Shown in pieces: positions 43,875-55,600 of a stretch of 64,000 bases of DNA (within the stretch, counting starts at the first letter, position 1; every line of letters starts with the position of its first letter). The notes under the pieces were generated by a model. It had not been told where the DNA came from and did no database searches. It saw nothing but the letters and a program-made list of their open reading frames with translations. The position numbers were made by a program, and so were the translations under genes. This DNA is from Puccinellia tenuiflora. Taxonomy: Eukaryota > Streptophyta > Magnoliopsida > Poales > Poaceae. The stretch covers positions 770,513 through 834,512 of the forward strand of contig QRDG01000023.1 of the NCBI GenBank assembly GCA_012064385.1, in the 5' to 3' direction.

Positions 43875-44030
43875 TGGTTAGTTTGGTTATAACCGAAACC
43901 AAACCAAAACTAAATGGTTATTCCCGAAACCGAACTGTATTTTCATATTAAACCGTATAAACTAAAGTATCGAAACCATATTTACCGTATAACCATATTA
44001 ACCGAACCGAATTAACCATATTAATCGAAC
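43875..44030. repeat. Degenerate AACCGAAACC / AACCATATT repeat
   Basis: A run of short degenerate units based on AACCGAA, AACCAAA, AACCGTAT and AACCATATT, with no ORF. It borders the L6 LTR. Confidence 0.6.
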
Positions 44031-44421
44031 GCACAGTGCTAGGTATGATGCAGCAAAGCAGCAGTTTTCCTTGATTACAAAACCAAGGTTATCGAACCAG
44101 TAGGACTTGGAGAAGGCTTGCAGGGTATCAACGACGCCAGATAAAGGGCTGTTGACGTGGACCTGCACACAATCATAAACAAACAACTTGCCCCAATGAA
44201 ACAGAGAGGTTGTCAATCTCTCCGGCTTACTGAACACAAAGAATTAAATGTGCAGATGTAAAATATGATGAAAGTGAAATAGGACCTGCGAGCAAATGAG
44301 AACGGAAAGCTAGCAAAATAGTTGTAAACAGTGTAGAAAAATAGGATCGGGGTCCACAGATAACTACTGGTGTCTCTCCAAAAGATACACATGATCGGTA
44401 AACAAATTACAGCATGGCAAT

Positions 44422-45898
44422 TGATAACCCACAAGTGTAGGGGATCGCAACAGTCTTCGAGGGTAGTATAACCCATTTTATTGATTCGACTCAAGGGGAG
44501 CCAAAGAATACTTAGAGGTCTTCGCAGCTGAGTTGTCAATTCAGCCACACCTGGAGAAGCACAAGTAACACGAGAGAGGTGAAAGCAACAGTGATTTGAG
44601 AACAATAGTAACAGTGACACGAAAGCAATGATGGAGAAATATGGACCGAGGTTCATAGTTTCACTAGTGGCGGCTCTCCTAAGCAAATAATCATGCATCG
44701 GGTGAACAAATTACAGTTGGGCAATTGACAGAATAGCACTAATTAATTAATTATGACAAAGCATTCAGTTTATCAATCATACGTAGGCATGTATTCCATA
44801 TATAGTTGTGACTACTCGCAATGAGAATTCGCACAACATCTTTTGTCCTGCCATCCGGTTTCAGCCGGGCGAAATAAGGAACAAATGGCAATTAAGGTGT
44901 TCCTTTTAATAGAACACCGGAGCAAAGCATTAACACACAATGAACAGATGTAATCCTCAAGTTACTAACCATTCCCATCGATGTCCCCGTTTCTGTCACT
45001 CGAGGTCTCCGGTTCCGGACTAATAACAGGTGCATACAACTTGTAGATACGATCTAAGCATCAATTATATTCATGCAAACATAACGCGCCCAAATCTAAG
45101 ATCATGCCACTCATGCACTAGTGACAAGCATTAAGCATAACAACATTGTAGCAACAACAATTCATAAACATAAATAATCTGATCATAACGTGCCAATCCA
45201 TCGGATCCCAATAAACACAACGCATATTACATCGGATTGATCTCGATCATGTAGGGCAGCTCACGAGAACATGGTATTGAACAACAAGGGAGAGAGAGTA
45301 CCATCTAGCTACTGCTACAAACCCGTAGTCCGCGGGGGAACTACTCACAACTCATCCCGGAGGCAGCGGCGGCGGTGAAGATGGCTCCGAGGGGCAATCC
45401 CCGTCCCGGCAGGGTGCCGGAACAGGCAATCTGACCCGCGAAACTTGTCGGCGATGGCGGCGGAGCTCTGTATCGTATTTGGGAAAATTCTTCGGGGGTT
45501 AGGGTTTTTTGCGTCGGGGATGATTTTATAGGTGTCGGAGGCACCCGAGGGGGTGTTTGAGGGGCAGGGGCGGCCCCCGGCCACGGCCCCCCTCTCACCC
45601 GCGGATGGGACCCGCCCCAGGGCTGTGGGTCCCTCCCGAGGTCGCCCTTCTGGCTCCGGTCCTTATTTCCTCAATAAAAAATCATCGTAAATTTTCGTCC
45701 AATTCCGAAAATATTTACAGAAGTAACTTTCTGCAATAAAAACAGCACAAAAACAGGGAACTGGCACTGGACATCTTTTCAATAGGTTTGTCCAATAAAA
45801 TGCCTTGAAATGATATAATAATGTAGCATAAACATGTAATAATGATAGGAATCAAGCATGGCATGATCAAAAATTATAGATACGTTTGACACGTATCA
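44422..45898 (-). repeat. 3' LTR of L7 (1477 bp)
   Basis: The minus strand starts TGATACGTGTCAAACGTATC and ends GTGGGTTATCA. A TATA-like TATAAAATCA is at 45521-45530, and an imperfect CACCCGCGGATGGG palindrome lies upstream of it (45596-45609). Confidence 0.92.
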
Positions 45899-48800
45899 GC
45901 ATCCCCAAGCTTAATTCTTGCTCGTCCTCGAGTAGGTAAATGATATCAAAATAATTTTTGAGCTTGACATGCCACTAACATAATCTTGATAAAGATAGTA
46001 ATGCAAAGCACATGATGTGAATAAGGTGATCCAAAACAATTGTCTATAGTTGACATTAAGCAAACAATGATTAACAAATGCTAGAAACTTTTCATGAATA
46101 AGTGTGTTGGAGACATGGAACCATACATAAGGTTTAGAAAGAAGAATTGCAAATTATGTCTCCAATGTAAAGTATCAATCATTTTTCAAAGGTTCTAATT
46201 AGTCATTCATAGATAGCCAAGCTCAAGTCAAGTATCCTAATCCATCTACTTCACAAATCAACTGTTTCGAAGTCTACTCAACTAGTGCAAGTAAGAAGTG
46301 TCTTTGGCACCATGATGTTATGGCAAAGAGAACAATAATGGAGGTTTGGAAGGTCAAAAAGAAAGGCTCAAACAGCGGAGAAGGTAACCACAAGACAGAA
46401 GGAAGTCCCGTAGTTGACACTATATGAGGAGTAGTGATTGCCATGCAACGGATGCACATAGAGCTATAAGTGTATGAAAGCTCTCCAATGGAACTAGTGG
46501 GGGTGCATCCAACTTGCTTGCTCATGAAGACCTAGAGCTCACTTGAGGAGGCTCATCCTTGGAATATACAAGCCAAGTTCTATAACGTTAATTCCCCACA
46601 TAGTTATACTACTAAAACAACATGAGAACTCTCTATAATGAAGTGTAGGTGCTACTAGCACAAGTGTGGTAAAAAGGATAGTAGTGTTGCTCCCTCTCTC
46701 TTTTTCTATTTTTTTGGATTTTGGGTGGCCTCCTTGGCTCTTTTGAATGCTCTCTCATTTGGCCACCTTTGGGCTCTTTTACTTTTCTCTTTTTATTTTA
46801 TTTTATACCTCACTGTAGGAGCAACACTCTATATTACAAATGGATCATCACACTTTTTGGTACTCATAACTTATAAGACTAATACATGATGTATAAAAGA
46901 AGATATGCATGATCGAGCGTAGTGTGGAAAAAATGTAAAACATGTGGCAAGCCACGCGGCACACTAACTCAATGATCAAGCAAACTATATGGTAATAAAG
47001 AACAACATCAAGTCATGTAATGTAATGATGGATGTTGCATGGAAATGTATCTCGGAATGGCTATGGAAATGCCGTGATAGGTAGGTATGGTGGCCGTTTT
47101 GAGGGAGATAGTTGGCTTATGTGTAGGAGAACAGGATGAAGTTCTCCCACGGAGTTGGATGTACTCGCGAAGTATGCACCAATCTCAATGTGAGAGAGGG
47201 CATTGCGCAGCACCGAAGAGGCTAGCAAAATATGGAAGTGGAAGTGCCAAAAACCAAAACTCACAATGCATTTCGTATATTGCAAACAACTAGCAGTTTC
47301 AATGTTCCACAAATGGTTTGAGACACCCCGAGAGGGATCGTGGCGGCGACACAAGTGCCCCGTTGGCTTCCCCGACCGTTGCAGTAACTACCCACTAGGA
47401 ACTTCTTTTCAACTTAGCAGAATTCATGACACATTAGCATTGTTGACTTAGGTTGTTTTAGTTCAGAAAAGTACGGCTCCACGCTTTACTAACACATCTC
47501 CACTAATCAGCTCGAACACCATTAACCAAAAAAATTTAACCATTAGTTATTTTAATGTCTCAAAACAATTGAAAAGTATCAAATTATCCACATAGTGATC
47601 TACAAGACTATGCATGTTTTTTTCTACTTCATACCACTACCACATGCATAGCATTTTACCGATCTAACACATTAACCAAGCAACCAAAACAACGCTCTAA
47701 CAAATATAAGTGAATATCAAGAGAGTTTAACATTAACTGCTAGCAGCTCTAAATAAGATAAAAGCTAAAAGCGAGAGCTTGCTAGCAAACAAACAATAGC
47801 TAAGAATACTCAACAAGATATAAGCGAATGGAGCGTGTCTCTCTCCCACACAAATAAAGCTAGGATCCAACAAGGATATTACCAGAAAAATAACAAACAA
47901 ACTGAAAGTAAAAAGAGGCTCCAAACATAGCACATAATATGTAAAGTGATAAAAACGTAGTTTCAACGAAACGACCTGATGGTTGTTGGTGAAGAGTGGG
48001 GATGCCTTGGGCATCCCCAAGCTTAGAAGCTTGAATCTTCTTAATTATTCCAGGGGGATTCCATGGGGGCATCTCCAAGCTTGAGCTTTTCTCCATTCTC
48101 ACATCACCGTGTCGTTCAAAACTTAAAAACTCCCTTCACACAAAACTTCTTACAAACTGATTAGAGGGTTAGTGCTCATAAATTAAAATGCACATGTGTT
48201 CAACTCAAGACAAATTACAAACAACTTTATTAGGAATTAGCTACTGTTTACTAAGCCTCAATGTGACACTCCATCTCTAGAGTATCGCATATGACGATAA
48301 TAAAAGAGACGAATACAAAATAATAGCAGAATCTGTCCAAAACTGAACAGTCTGTAAAGATCGAATTTTTCGAGGCACTTCTGTAACTCAAATCAGAAAA
48401 GTCAAAACTAACGAAAGATAGATAAAAGTATCAGGTTTGCTGTCTAACAATTTCAGAAAAATATAAAATTCATAGGATTTTTAGATTTTCGAACAGTGAA
48501 GGACAAAATTCTGTTTCTGGACAGCAAAACAACACCTCGCACTTTCAATGTATTAGAGGCTAAAATTGGCACAAAAAACCAAAACAAAAAGATACAATAA
48601 AGTTGCTACAGAAGCAACAACTCCGTGACTCAAGAAAATAAAAAAAAAGACTGAAAGAAAAGATGAGTTGCCTCCCAACAAGCGCTTTTCTTTATAGCCT
48701 TTTAGCTAGGCCCAGTATTTTCAATGATGCTCACAGAAGAATAAGTATTGAAACGCAAGGGAGAGCCTCGTGAGGGAATTATCAAACACATTTGAGTCTA

Positions 48801-49054
48801 ACTCTCTTCCTATGCATAGGCATTTTATAAGAAAATAAATCAATGAAGCACAAAGCATTAAGCATAGGAAGGTAAAGCAAGTGTAACTTGAAAACTTTTA
48901 GCATAAAGAGAGGTGTTTTAGTGACATGAGAACTCCGACAACCATATTTTCTTCTCTCATAATAATTTTCAGTAGCATCATGAACAAACTCAACAATATA
49001 ATTATCACTTAAAACAAGCTTTTCATTATCTACAAGCACATAGTTTCGGTCCAT
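45899..49054 (-). other. L7 non-coding 3' internal region
   Basis: About 3.1 kb without a supported gene. It shares blocks with the L3 3' internal region (compare 47750-48100 with 5240-5620 reversed). It ends at the purine tract near 45899-45940. Confidence 0.7.
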
Positions 49055-49969
49055 CTAAAAAATAGTGGGATTAAACCCACTTTCAATAGCATTATAATTT
49101 TTATCATCAAGTAATATAGGATCATCATAAAGAGCTTTATCATATAGACTTTCTAAGCACAACTCTTCATTATCATGCATCTCAATGGTTGGATTAAATA
49201 AAGGATTATCATAAGATTTATCAATATAGCACGGATTATCATATATAACAAGATCATTTTTATCAAAAAAGGATGTTTCAAATGAATCAATGGGATCATA
49301 ACACTCATTCTCCTTTTGTAAGGAAGGAGGACAATGAAATAATGTATGAGTTAGAGAGTTACTCTCATTAGAAGGTAGAGATGGGTAGCTACTCCATTCT
49401 TCCTCCTCTTGTTCGTCTCTCTCCTCCTCGTTTTCATCCAATGAGCTTCCAGTTTCAACAATTTCTTCTTCCATAGGCTCATGCACGGCATTAGTCTCTT
49501 CTTCTGGGGGAGATAAACCCTTAAGATATTCAGTAATGTAGCAATTTTCATCTTTATAATTATCCATACAATATTTAAGTATAGTAAAACTTTCAGATTT
49601 ATAAGGAGCATCATCATCATTTTCAAGCAAAGAAGTAATTTCATAAGCACCCTTCCACGCAATAAATTCTTCAATAAGTTCCACATCATAAAATTCATAG
49701 TTTCCCTTAGCATAAGATGCTAAGGTTTCATTATCATTACCAGCACATTGAAAAGGAAGGTTTTTAAAATTCATGCTACAACTAGACTCATCACAACAAT
49801 AAGATATATCATAATTTAAGCACAAGTCTCTAGCATAATTGTTCAGAGTATTAATTATTTTCCATAAGTGTATCCCTTTTTGTGACAAGCGGTATTCCGT
49901 ATAATATTCTTGTTGATCCTCCATGAATCCGCCTTGCCAATAAGATCTAGTTTCAAAGAAGTTAACCAT
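49055..49969 (-). CDS. L7 internal ORF, acidic protein of unknown function (304 aa)
   Basis: The start chosen is the ATG at 49969 (MVNFFETRSYW); MEDQQEYYTEY at 49924 is a close alternative. The open frame reaches further into the 5' LTR, but that part is not plausible coding. The protein has Cys-rich NYDISYCCDESSCS, a strongly acidic middle (EEERDEQEEEEW) and repeated short YDNP/YDDP motifs near the end (LVIYDNPC, LYDDPILLDD). There is no gag zinc knuckle, protease or membrane segment. I do not recognise a domain. It occupies the first-ORF place in a non-autonomous Athila-like element and stays open for over 300 codons in AT-rich DNA, which suggests past selection. Confidence 0.6.
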   Translation of the reverse strand: MVNFFETRSYWQGGFMEDQQEYYTEYRLSQKGIHLWKIINTLNNYARDLCLNYDISYCCDESSCSMNFKNLPFQCAGNDNETLASYAKGNYEFYDVELIEEFIAWKGAYEITSLLENDDDAPYKSESFTILKYCMDNYKDENCYITEYLKGLSPPEEETNAVHEPMEEEIVETGSSLDENEEERDEQEEEEWSSYPSLPSNESNSLTHTLFHCPPSLQKENECYDPIDSFETSFFDKNDLVIYDNPCYIDKSYDNPLFNPTIEMHDNEELCLESLYDKALYDDPILLDDKNYNAIESGFNPTIF

Positions 49970-50040
49970 TGATAACAATAACAATAAGGAGAGTAGAGAG
50001 AAAGTGAGTACTTCCCAAGTGAACCAATAAGTAGAGCTAT

Positions 50041-50062
50041 GGCTCCCCGGCCGCCAGAAAAT
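50041..50062 (-). other. Primer binding site of L7, with internal deletion
   Basis: The minus strand reads TTTTCTGGCGGCCGGGGAGC, where intact relatives have TGGCGCCGTTGCCGGGGA. About five bases are missing from the tRNA-Asp complement. Confidence 0.75.
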
Positions 50063-50067
50063 AGTAT

Positions 50068-51537
50068 TGATAACCCACAAGTGTAGCGGATCGCAACAGT
50101 CTTCGAGGGTAGTATAACCCAATTTATTGATTCGACTCAAGGGGAGCCAAAGAATACTTAGAGGTCTTCGCAGCTGAGTTGTCAATTCAGCCACACCTGG
50201 AGAAGCACAAGTAACACGAGAGAGGTGAAAGAAACAGTGATTTGACAATAATAGTAACAGTAACACGAAAGCAATGACGGAGAAATATGGACCGGGGTTC
50301 ATAGTTTCACTAGTGGCGGCTCTCCTAAGCAAATAATCATGTATTGGGTGAACAAATTACAGTTGGGCAATTGACAGAATTGCACTAATTAATTAATTAT
50401 GACAAAGCATTCAGTTTATCAATCATGCGTAGGCATGTATTCCATATATAGTTGTAACTACTCGCAATGAGAATTCGCACAACATCTTTTGTCCTGCCAT
50501 CCGGTTTCAGCCGGGCCAATTAAGGAACAAATGGCAATTAAGGTGTTCCTTTTAATAGAACACCGGAGCAAAGCATTAACACACAATGAACACATGTAGT
50601 CCTCAAGTTACTAACCATTCCCATCGATGTCCCCGTTTCTGTCACTCGAGGTCTCCGGTTCTGGACTAATAACAGGTGCATAGAACTTGTAGATACGATC
50701 TAAGCATCAATTATATTCATGCAAACATAACGCGCCCAAATCTAAGATCATGCCACTCATGCACTAGTGACAAGCATTAAGCATAACAACATTGCGCAAC
50801 AACAATTCATAAACATAAATAATCTGATCATAACGTGCCAATCCATAGGATCCCAACAAACACAACGCATATTACATCGGATTGATCTCGATCATGTAGG
50901 GCAGCTCACGAGAACATTGTATTGAACAACAAGGGGGAGAGAGTACCATCTAGCTACTGCTACAAACCCGTAGTCCGCGGGGGAACTACTCACAACTCAT
51001 CCCGGAGGCAGCGGTGGCGGTGAAGATGGCTCCGAGGGCCAATCCCCATCCCGGCAGGGTGCCGGAACAGGCAATCTGACCCTCCGAAACTTGTCGGCGA
51101 TGGCGGCGGAGCTGTGTATGGGAAAATCCTTCGGGGGTTAGGGTTTTTGCGTCGGGGATGATTCCATAGGCGTCGGAAGCACCCGAGGGGGTGCCCGAGG
51201 GGCAGGGGTGGCCCCCGGCCACAACCCCCCCTCTCCCCCGTGGGTGGGACCCGCCCTAGGGCTGTGGGTCCCTCTTGGGGTCGCCCTTCTGGCTCCGGTC
51301 CTTATTTCTTCAATAAAAAATTGTCGTAAATTTTCGTCCAATTCCGAGAATATTTTCAGAAGTAACTTTCTGCAATAAAAACCGCACAAAAACAGGGAAC
51401 TGGCACTGGGCATCTTGTCAATAGGTTTGTCCAATAAAATGCCTTGAAATGATATAATAATGTAGCATAAACATGTAATAATGATAGGAATCAAGCATGG
51501 CATGATCAAAAATTATAGATACGTTTGACACGTATCA
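50068..51537 (-). repeat. 5' LTR of L7 (1470 bp)
   Basis: It matches 44422-45898. At the TATA position it reads TATGGAATCA instead of TATAAAATCA, which probably weakens the promoter. Confidence 0.92.
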
Positions 51538-52683
51538 GCAATTGACAGAATTGTAGGCGCAAAACAATGCTATTATAAAACTATATAGTTCACTGTTTCA
51601 TCTAATATGGGCATTACGTCAAAATACATAGACCGTTATCCAACTGCGTCTATGACTAATAATCCACCCCTGAGATCGCTATCCAGTATGTCTCCCAGAT
51701 GTATTAAGTTGCAAGCAACAAATCATTGCAATATACAAAGTGCATAATGTAAGCAATGTAAATAACACAAGGAAATAACACCGCTGTTTTCCCCCTATTG
51801 GCAACAACACATTCGTTGGCATTAGCGTTTCTGTCAATCGCACTCGACGTAACAAGGCATGAACCCACTATCTAGCATAAATACCCTCTCTAAAGATACT
51901 AACAATTACTTGGCCAAAGCATCCACTAGCATCGGAGAGCATGCAAGATCATAGATAAAACATAACACATAGATGAATAAGAGTAATGATTTCGACAATT
52001 CATCGGATCCATGCAAACACATCATGTAGCAGTTACAGATAATATGATCTTGATCATGATAGGCAGCTCACAAGATCGAAGCAATGGAGTACAAGGAGAA
52101 GAGACTAGCTACTGCCATGGACCCGTAGTCCCGTGGTGCACTCCGGAGGCAGGCATGGTGGTATAGATGCCTCCGGTGATTATCTCCCCCTCCGGCAGGG
52201 TGCTGGGAAGAGCTTCAGAACCCTCCCTATCTAGGGTTGGCGACGGCGGCAGCCTCGGATGTTTTCTGGAAAATATGATTGGGTATCGAGGGTTTCCACG
52301 TCGAAGGAAATATATAGGCGAAAGGGCGACTCGAGGAGGCGACGGAGTCACCTAGGTGGGACCCCGGCGCGACCAAGGGGTGGGCCGCGCCTGGGTGGTG
52401 TCTGGGGGCCGTGGGCCCCCCTGCAGCTCCCCTCCTGGCTTCATCTTTGTTTCTTCATGAATATAATTCACGTAAATTTGCAGATGATTCCGAGAAACTT
52501 CCCCGAACAACTTTTCCGAAACAAAAAGACAGCGGAAAACAGGAACTGGGCACTGCGCATCTTGTTAATAGGTTTGTTCCATAAATCATGCCAAAATGAT
52601 ATAAAAACATTACAAAACATGTGGCACTGATATATAATCAAGCATGGAACATCAAAAATTATAGATACGTCTGGGACGTATCA

Positions 52684-53290
52684 ACGACCCCCATGGAACC
52701 CACGCTGCTTCTCCGCTGAGATGGGCCGGCGATAATATCGAATGCAGGATCTTGCTGTGGCTGAGATGCCCTTTGCTGGCTAAGTGCTATGTCAAGTTGC
52801 TCCTCCTGCCGCCTTAGCATGCGTTCCGATTCCTGGTTCTTTATTTCTACCTTCTGGAGTCGGTCTGCCTCCTGCTTCTTTTTTCTGTGACGGCTTCTAT
52901 AAGTGTCATTCCACTCCGGAAACCCATCCCTCCACGGAACATCGGAGCCTTTGCCTCGTGTTCGTCCTGTGTGTTCAGGATTCCCGAGGGCGTGTGTCAG
53001 CTCGTCGTTCCCTCTCTCTCGGGCTGGAACTTTCCCTCATGAACTTCTTTTAATGCCTTAACAAGTTCTGCGGAGGGGTTTTTTATTTGTTCCCTTAACG
53101 CAATAGCCTTCTCTGTCTCTGGGTCCACTGATCCCCCATGCCCGTAAAACCAATGCCTAGACCTCTCGGGCCATTCCGCTGTATCTGGAAGGATCCCTGC
53201 AGCAATCAGGTGGGCATTAGTTTGTTCCCACTTAGGAACGGCAGTCTTGTAGTCACTTGTCCCCATAGTATGGTGATATTGTTTTTTCAC
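52684..53290 (-). pseudogene. DTC1 ORF2, Transposase_24-like part, frameshifted
   Basis: The minus-strand frame from 53290 reads MKKQYHHTMGTSDYKTAVPK and ERSRHWFYGHGGSVDPETEK, typical of the plant transposase Ptta/En/Spm family (Transposase_24). It breaks in a GAGAGAGAGGG tract (about 53008-53020) by one base. The next frame continues with DELTHALGNPEH, VPWRDGFPEWNDTYR-like sequence and a Gln/Glu-rich helix until L6 at 52684. In CACTA elements this protein accompanies TNP2; its exact role is not settled. This copy is frameshifted and interrupted. Confidence 0.75.
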
Positions 53291-54067
53291 AGCATTTTCC
53301 TTATTTTTTTCTCGACCTTTCCTAACCTGACCTGCATTTTAAACTAAAAAACAAGTCCAAATATATATGTCATCCAATAATCATTTAAAATAATTTGGCT
53401 AATTACACAGGGGATTAGATCCGTTCAACTAAGCTGTAATTCGAACCCTTCAAGCAGAAGTGTAGGAACGATCATCACGGAGTTGTTATTTGGAAAATGA
53501 CAAGTTCAACCTCGCCAGACAAATTTACGACTAATTGGCATTCCTTCACAATTTCGTTGCACAGTAGAAGTTCCCAAATGGCCAATGCAGGGCAGGAGAG
53601 CACCCAGCCCAGAATCCCCAACCGAACCAACCCATGCAAATCAACAACGGGAACTTACCAGGCGACGGTATTGAAGCATCAAGCTATTGCGGGCTGGAGG
53701 AGCCTTACCAGGCGCGGCGGGCGGCGCGGCCGAGGAGGTGCGTGGTGATGGTGTAGACGGCAGGTGCGAGCCGGCGACGCGACGCGAGGAGCGAATCCCT
53801 AGGCGCCTGCGGGCGGAGGCGAGCAGGATTATGTGAGGAGGCGAGCCGGCGCGGCGGCGTCGGCGAGTCGGAGGGGGTGCGGTGGCGTCAGCGCGTCGGA
53901 TGGGGCGCGGTGGCCGGAGGACCGGAGACCGGCAGCGGCGAACCTAGCGGCGGCGACCGGGAGAAGATCGAGCAGGGCTTCGCGGGGACGGTGGGGATCG
54001 GGGGCGCCGGTGGGGAGAGAGCTAGAGGAAATTGACGAAGAGAAGTCGATTGCGCTCCAACTCGTGC
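53291..54067. other. DTC1 right part, GC-rich region
   Basis: AT-rich DNA to about 53640 is followed by a GC-rich stretch (53690-54060) with several overlapping short frames on both strands. It may hold the 5' exon or leader of the DTC1 gene, but none of the frames shows a recognisable domain. No CACTA terminus for DTC1 was found here. Confidence 0.4.
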
Positions 54068-54300
54068 AAACAAAGGCAAAAAAAGGCCTCTAGTCCCGGT
54101 TGGTGTTACAAACCGGAACTAAAGGCCCTTTAGTCCCGGTTCCAGCTACCAACCGGGACAAGAGGTGTACCTGTAGTCCCGACTAAAACCACCAACCGGG
54201 ACTACAGATTTTTTCGGGCCGCCGCGAAAATTTGCGCGCGCGAAACCCACCTTTAGTCCCGGTTGGCTGCCAACCGGGTCTAAATGGGCTTTTGTATTTC
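54068..54300. repeat. CACTA subterminal repeats of DTC2 (left side)
   Basis: Several copies of TAGTCCCGGTTGG face CCAACCGGGACTA with short gaps. This pattern marks Triticeae CACTA ends, where transposase-associated proteins bind. Confidence 0.8.
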
Positions 54301-55600
54301 GTTTCCTTTTTCTTTTTCTTTTTTCTGTTTTCTAATTTCATTTATATCTATTGATTTAATTGTCCAAATCAAGTCAATTTATTTTCAAAAATTTTGTAAA
54401 AATCATATCTATTGATTTCTTTTATATCTATTACTGTTTTTTTACATCTACTGATTTCATTTATATCTATTAATTTTTTATATCTATTCATTTCATTTAT
54501 ATCTATTGATTTAATTGTCCAAATCAAGTCAAATTATTTTCTAAAAAATTGTAAAAATCATATCTATTGATTTCTTTTATATCTATTGATTTTTTTTGTA
54601 TCTATTCATTTCATTTATATCTATTGATTTAATTATCAATTCAAATTATAAGCTAGTGCCATCCACTTGCTTCATTGCATATTCAAATTCAGAAACATTA
54701 CACACTACATTTTTTTCCAACCCTTTTATTACTACATTAATTCAGAAACATTACACACTCCACACCTACAAACATTGCATACACTTGAGGGTACATACAA
54801 ACAAGTCTTGTAGGAACTATTTCTTGAACCAAGAACCTATTCCCTTCTTGAACCTAAAAACTCAATTATTTCCCTTCTTGAACCAAGAACTTATTCCTTT
54901 CTTCATCTTGCACAATGTACTAGTTGCTTTCAACTCTGGGACAAGTCTTGTAGGAACCATTTCAGGCAACACATACTCATGAGTGCTGTGATACTCACTA
55001 GACTGCATCCTATTGAGTGTTGCATCTCTTGGATGTAAGCAATCCACTCTTCTAGGTAGCTCATGCATTATAGGAATACCTGGTCTTGTTGGAGCTGTTG
55101 GTGCTGGCAGAGCCATAATTGAAGAATAGACAATGCCAGCTCCAAGTTGATCCAGCCCTTCTGCTGCTGCATTCTCCATGAATTCCTTCATCTCCTACTC
55201 ACTTCTTCTTCGAAGCACTTGTTCTCTCAAACTAGTGGACCTCCTGCTCCTACTGCCTGGTTCCATATTTGGAATTGGTGGAATTGCCTGACACACACCA
55301 CTAGCTTATATATGCAACGAAGCAAGCAGATGGCACTGTTACCAATTAGATTGTACTGACAAGTGCTACCATAACAAAATCAGTGCACTCACTCAAAAAT
55401 TTGTTCCATTCTCCTAAAAGTTAGTGTTGTCACAACAAAATCAGTGGATCCACTAAAAAATGTGTTTCGTTCTCCTAAGAGTTACTACTGCCAGTTGGTT
55501 TCAATAGTCCAGGTTGGCATTGCCAACCGGGTCTAAATACACTATTACACTTCACCAGCATCCCCATCTAGGTTTAATACATTATTACACATCACCAACA
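54301..55600. other. DTC2 AT-rich region downstream of TNP2
   Basis: It contains an AT-rich array (54337-54640) built from ATATCTATTGATTT words with two copies of a TTGTCCAAATCAAGTCAA block. A minus-strand frame follows (55266-54862) starting MEPGSRSRRSTSLREQ with one stop before MKEFMENAAAEG. That frame has no recognised domain and is probably a decayed transposon exon. Confidence 0.5.
54337..54640. repeat. AT-rich tandem repeat array
   Basis: TTTCATTTATATCTATTGATTTAATT recurs at about 54338, 54494 and 54612 with related filler. The block CCAAATCAAGTCAA occurs twice. Confidence 0.7.

Larger units (their letters stand above)
44422..51537 (-). mobile_element. L7: complete non-autonomous Athila-like element, minus strand
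   Basis: This 7116-bp element has LTRs at 44422-45898 and 50068-51537 and an exact GCAAT duplication (44417-44421 and 51538-51542). The purine tract reads GACGAGCAAGAATTAAGCTT then GGGGATGC on the minus strand next to the 3' LTR. There is a single internal ORF of unknown function and no pol. The primer site carries an internal deletion. Sections near 47750-48100 are shared with L3, so the two are related families. Confidence 0.93.
44037..52683 (-). mobile_element. L6: solo or partial Athila-like LTR, split by L7
   Basis: The right part (51543-52683) starts on the minus strand TGATACGTCCCAGACGTATC. The left part (44037-44421) has the LTR end with GGTCCACGTCAACAGCC and a GTTCGATAACCTTGG block also seen in the L3 LTRs. 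L7 with an exact GCAAT duplication separates them. No primer site or purine tract flanks it, so it is a solo LTR or truncated. The left end is approximate and no matching target duplication was found (ACGAC on the right). Confidence 0.7.
28104..54067 (-). mobile_element. DTC1: CACTA (En/Spm-type) transposon, minus strand, shredded by insertions
   Basis: The left end reads CACTAGTGGAAAAAAGGCC followed by subterminal TAGTCCCGGTT-type repeats to about 28250. In element sense this is the 3' end. Pieces of its second ORF (Transposase_24-like region, Pro-rich hinge, Ulp1-like protease) lie at 52684-53290, 42905-43628 and 28530-29354. L4 (with L5 inside) and L6 (with L7 inside) separate them. The L4 target duplication proves that the two left pieces were contiguous. 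Membership of the right piece is inferred from ORF order and strand. The right end is not identified; 54067 is set where another CACTA terminus appears. Confidence 0.7.
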
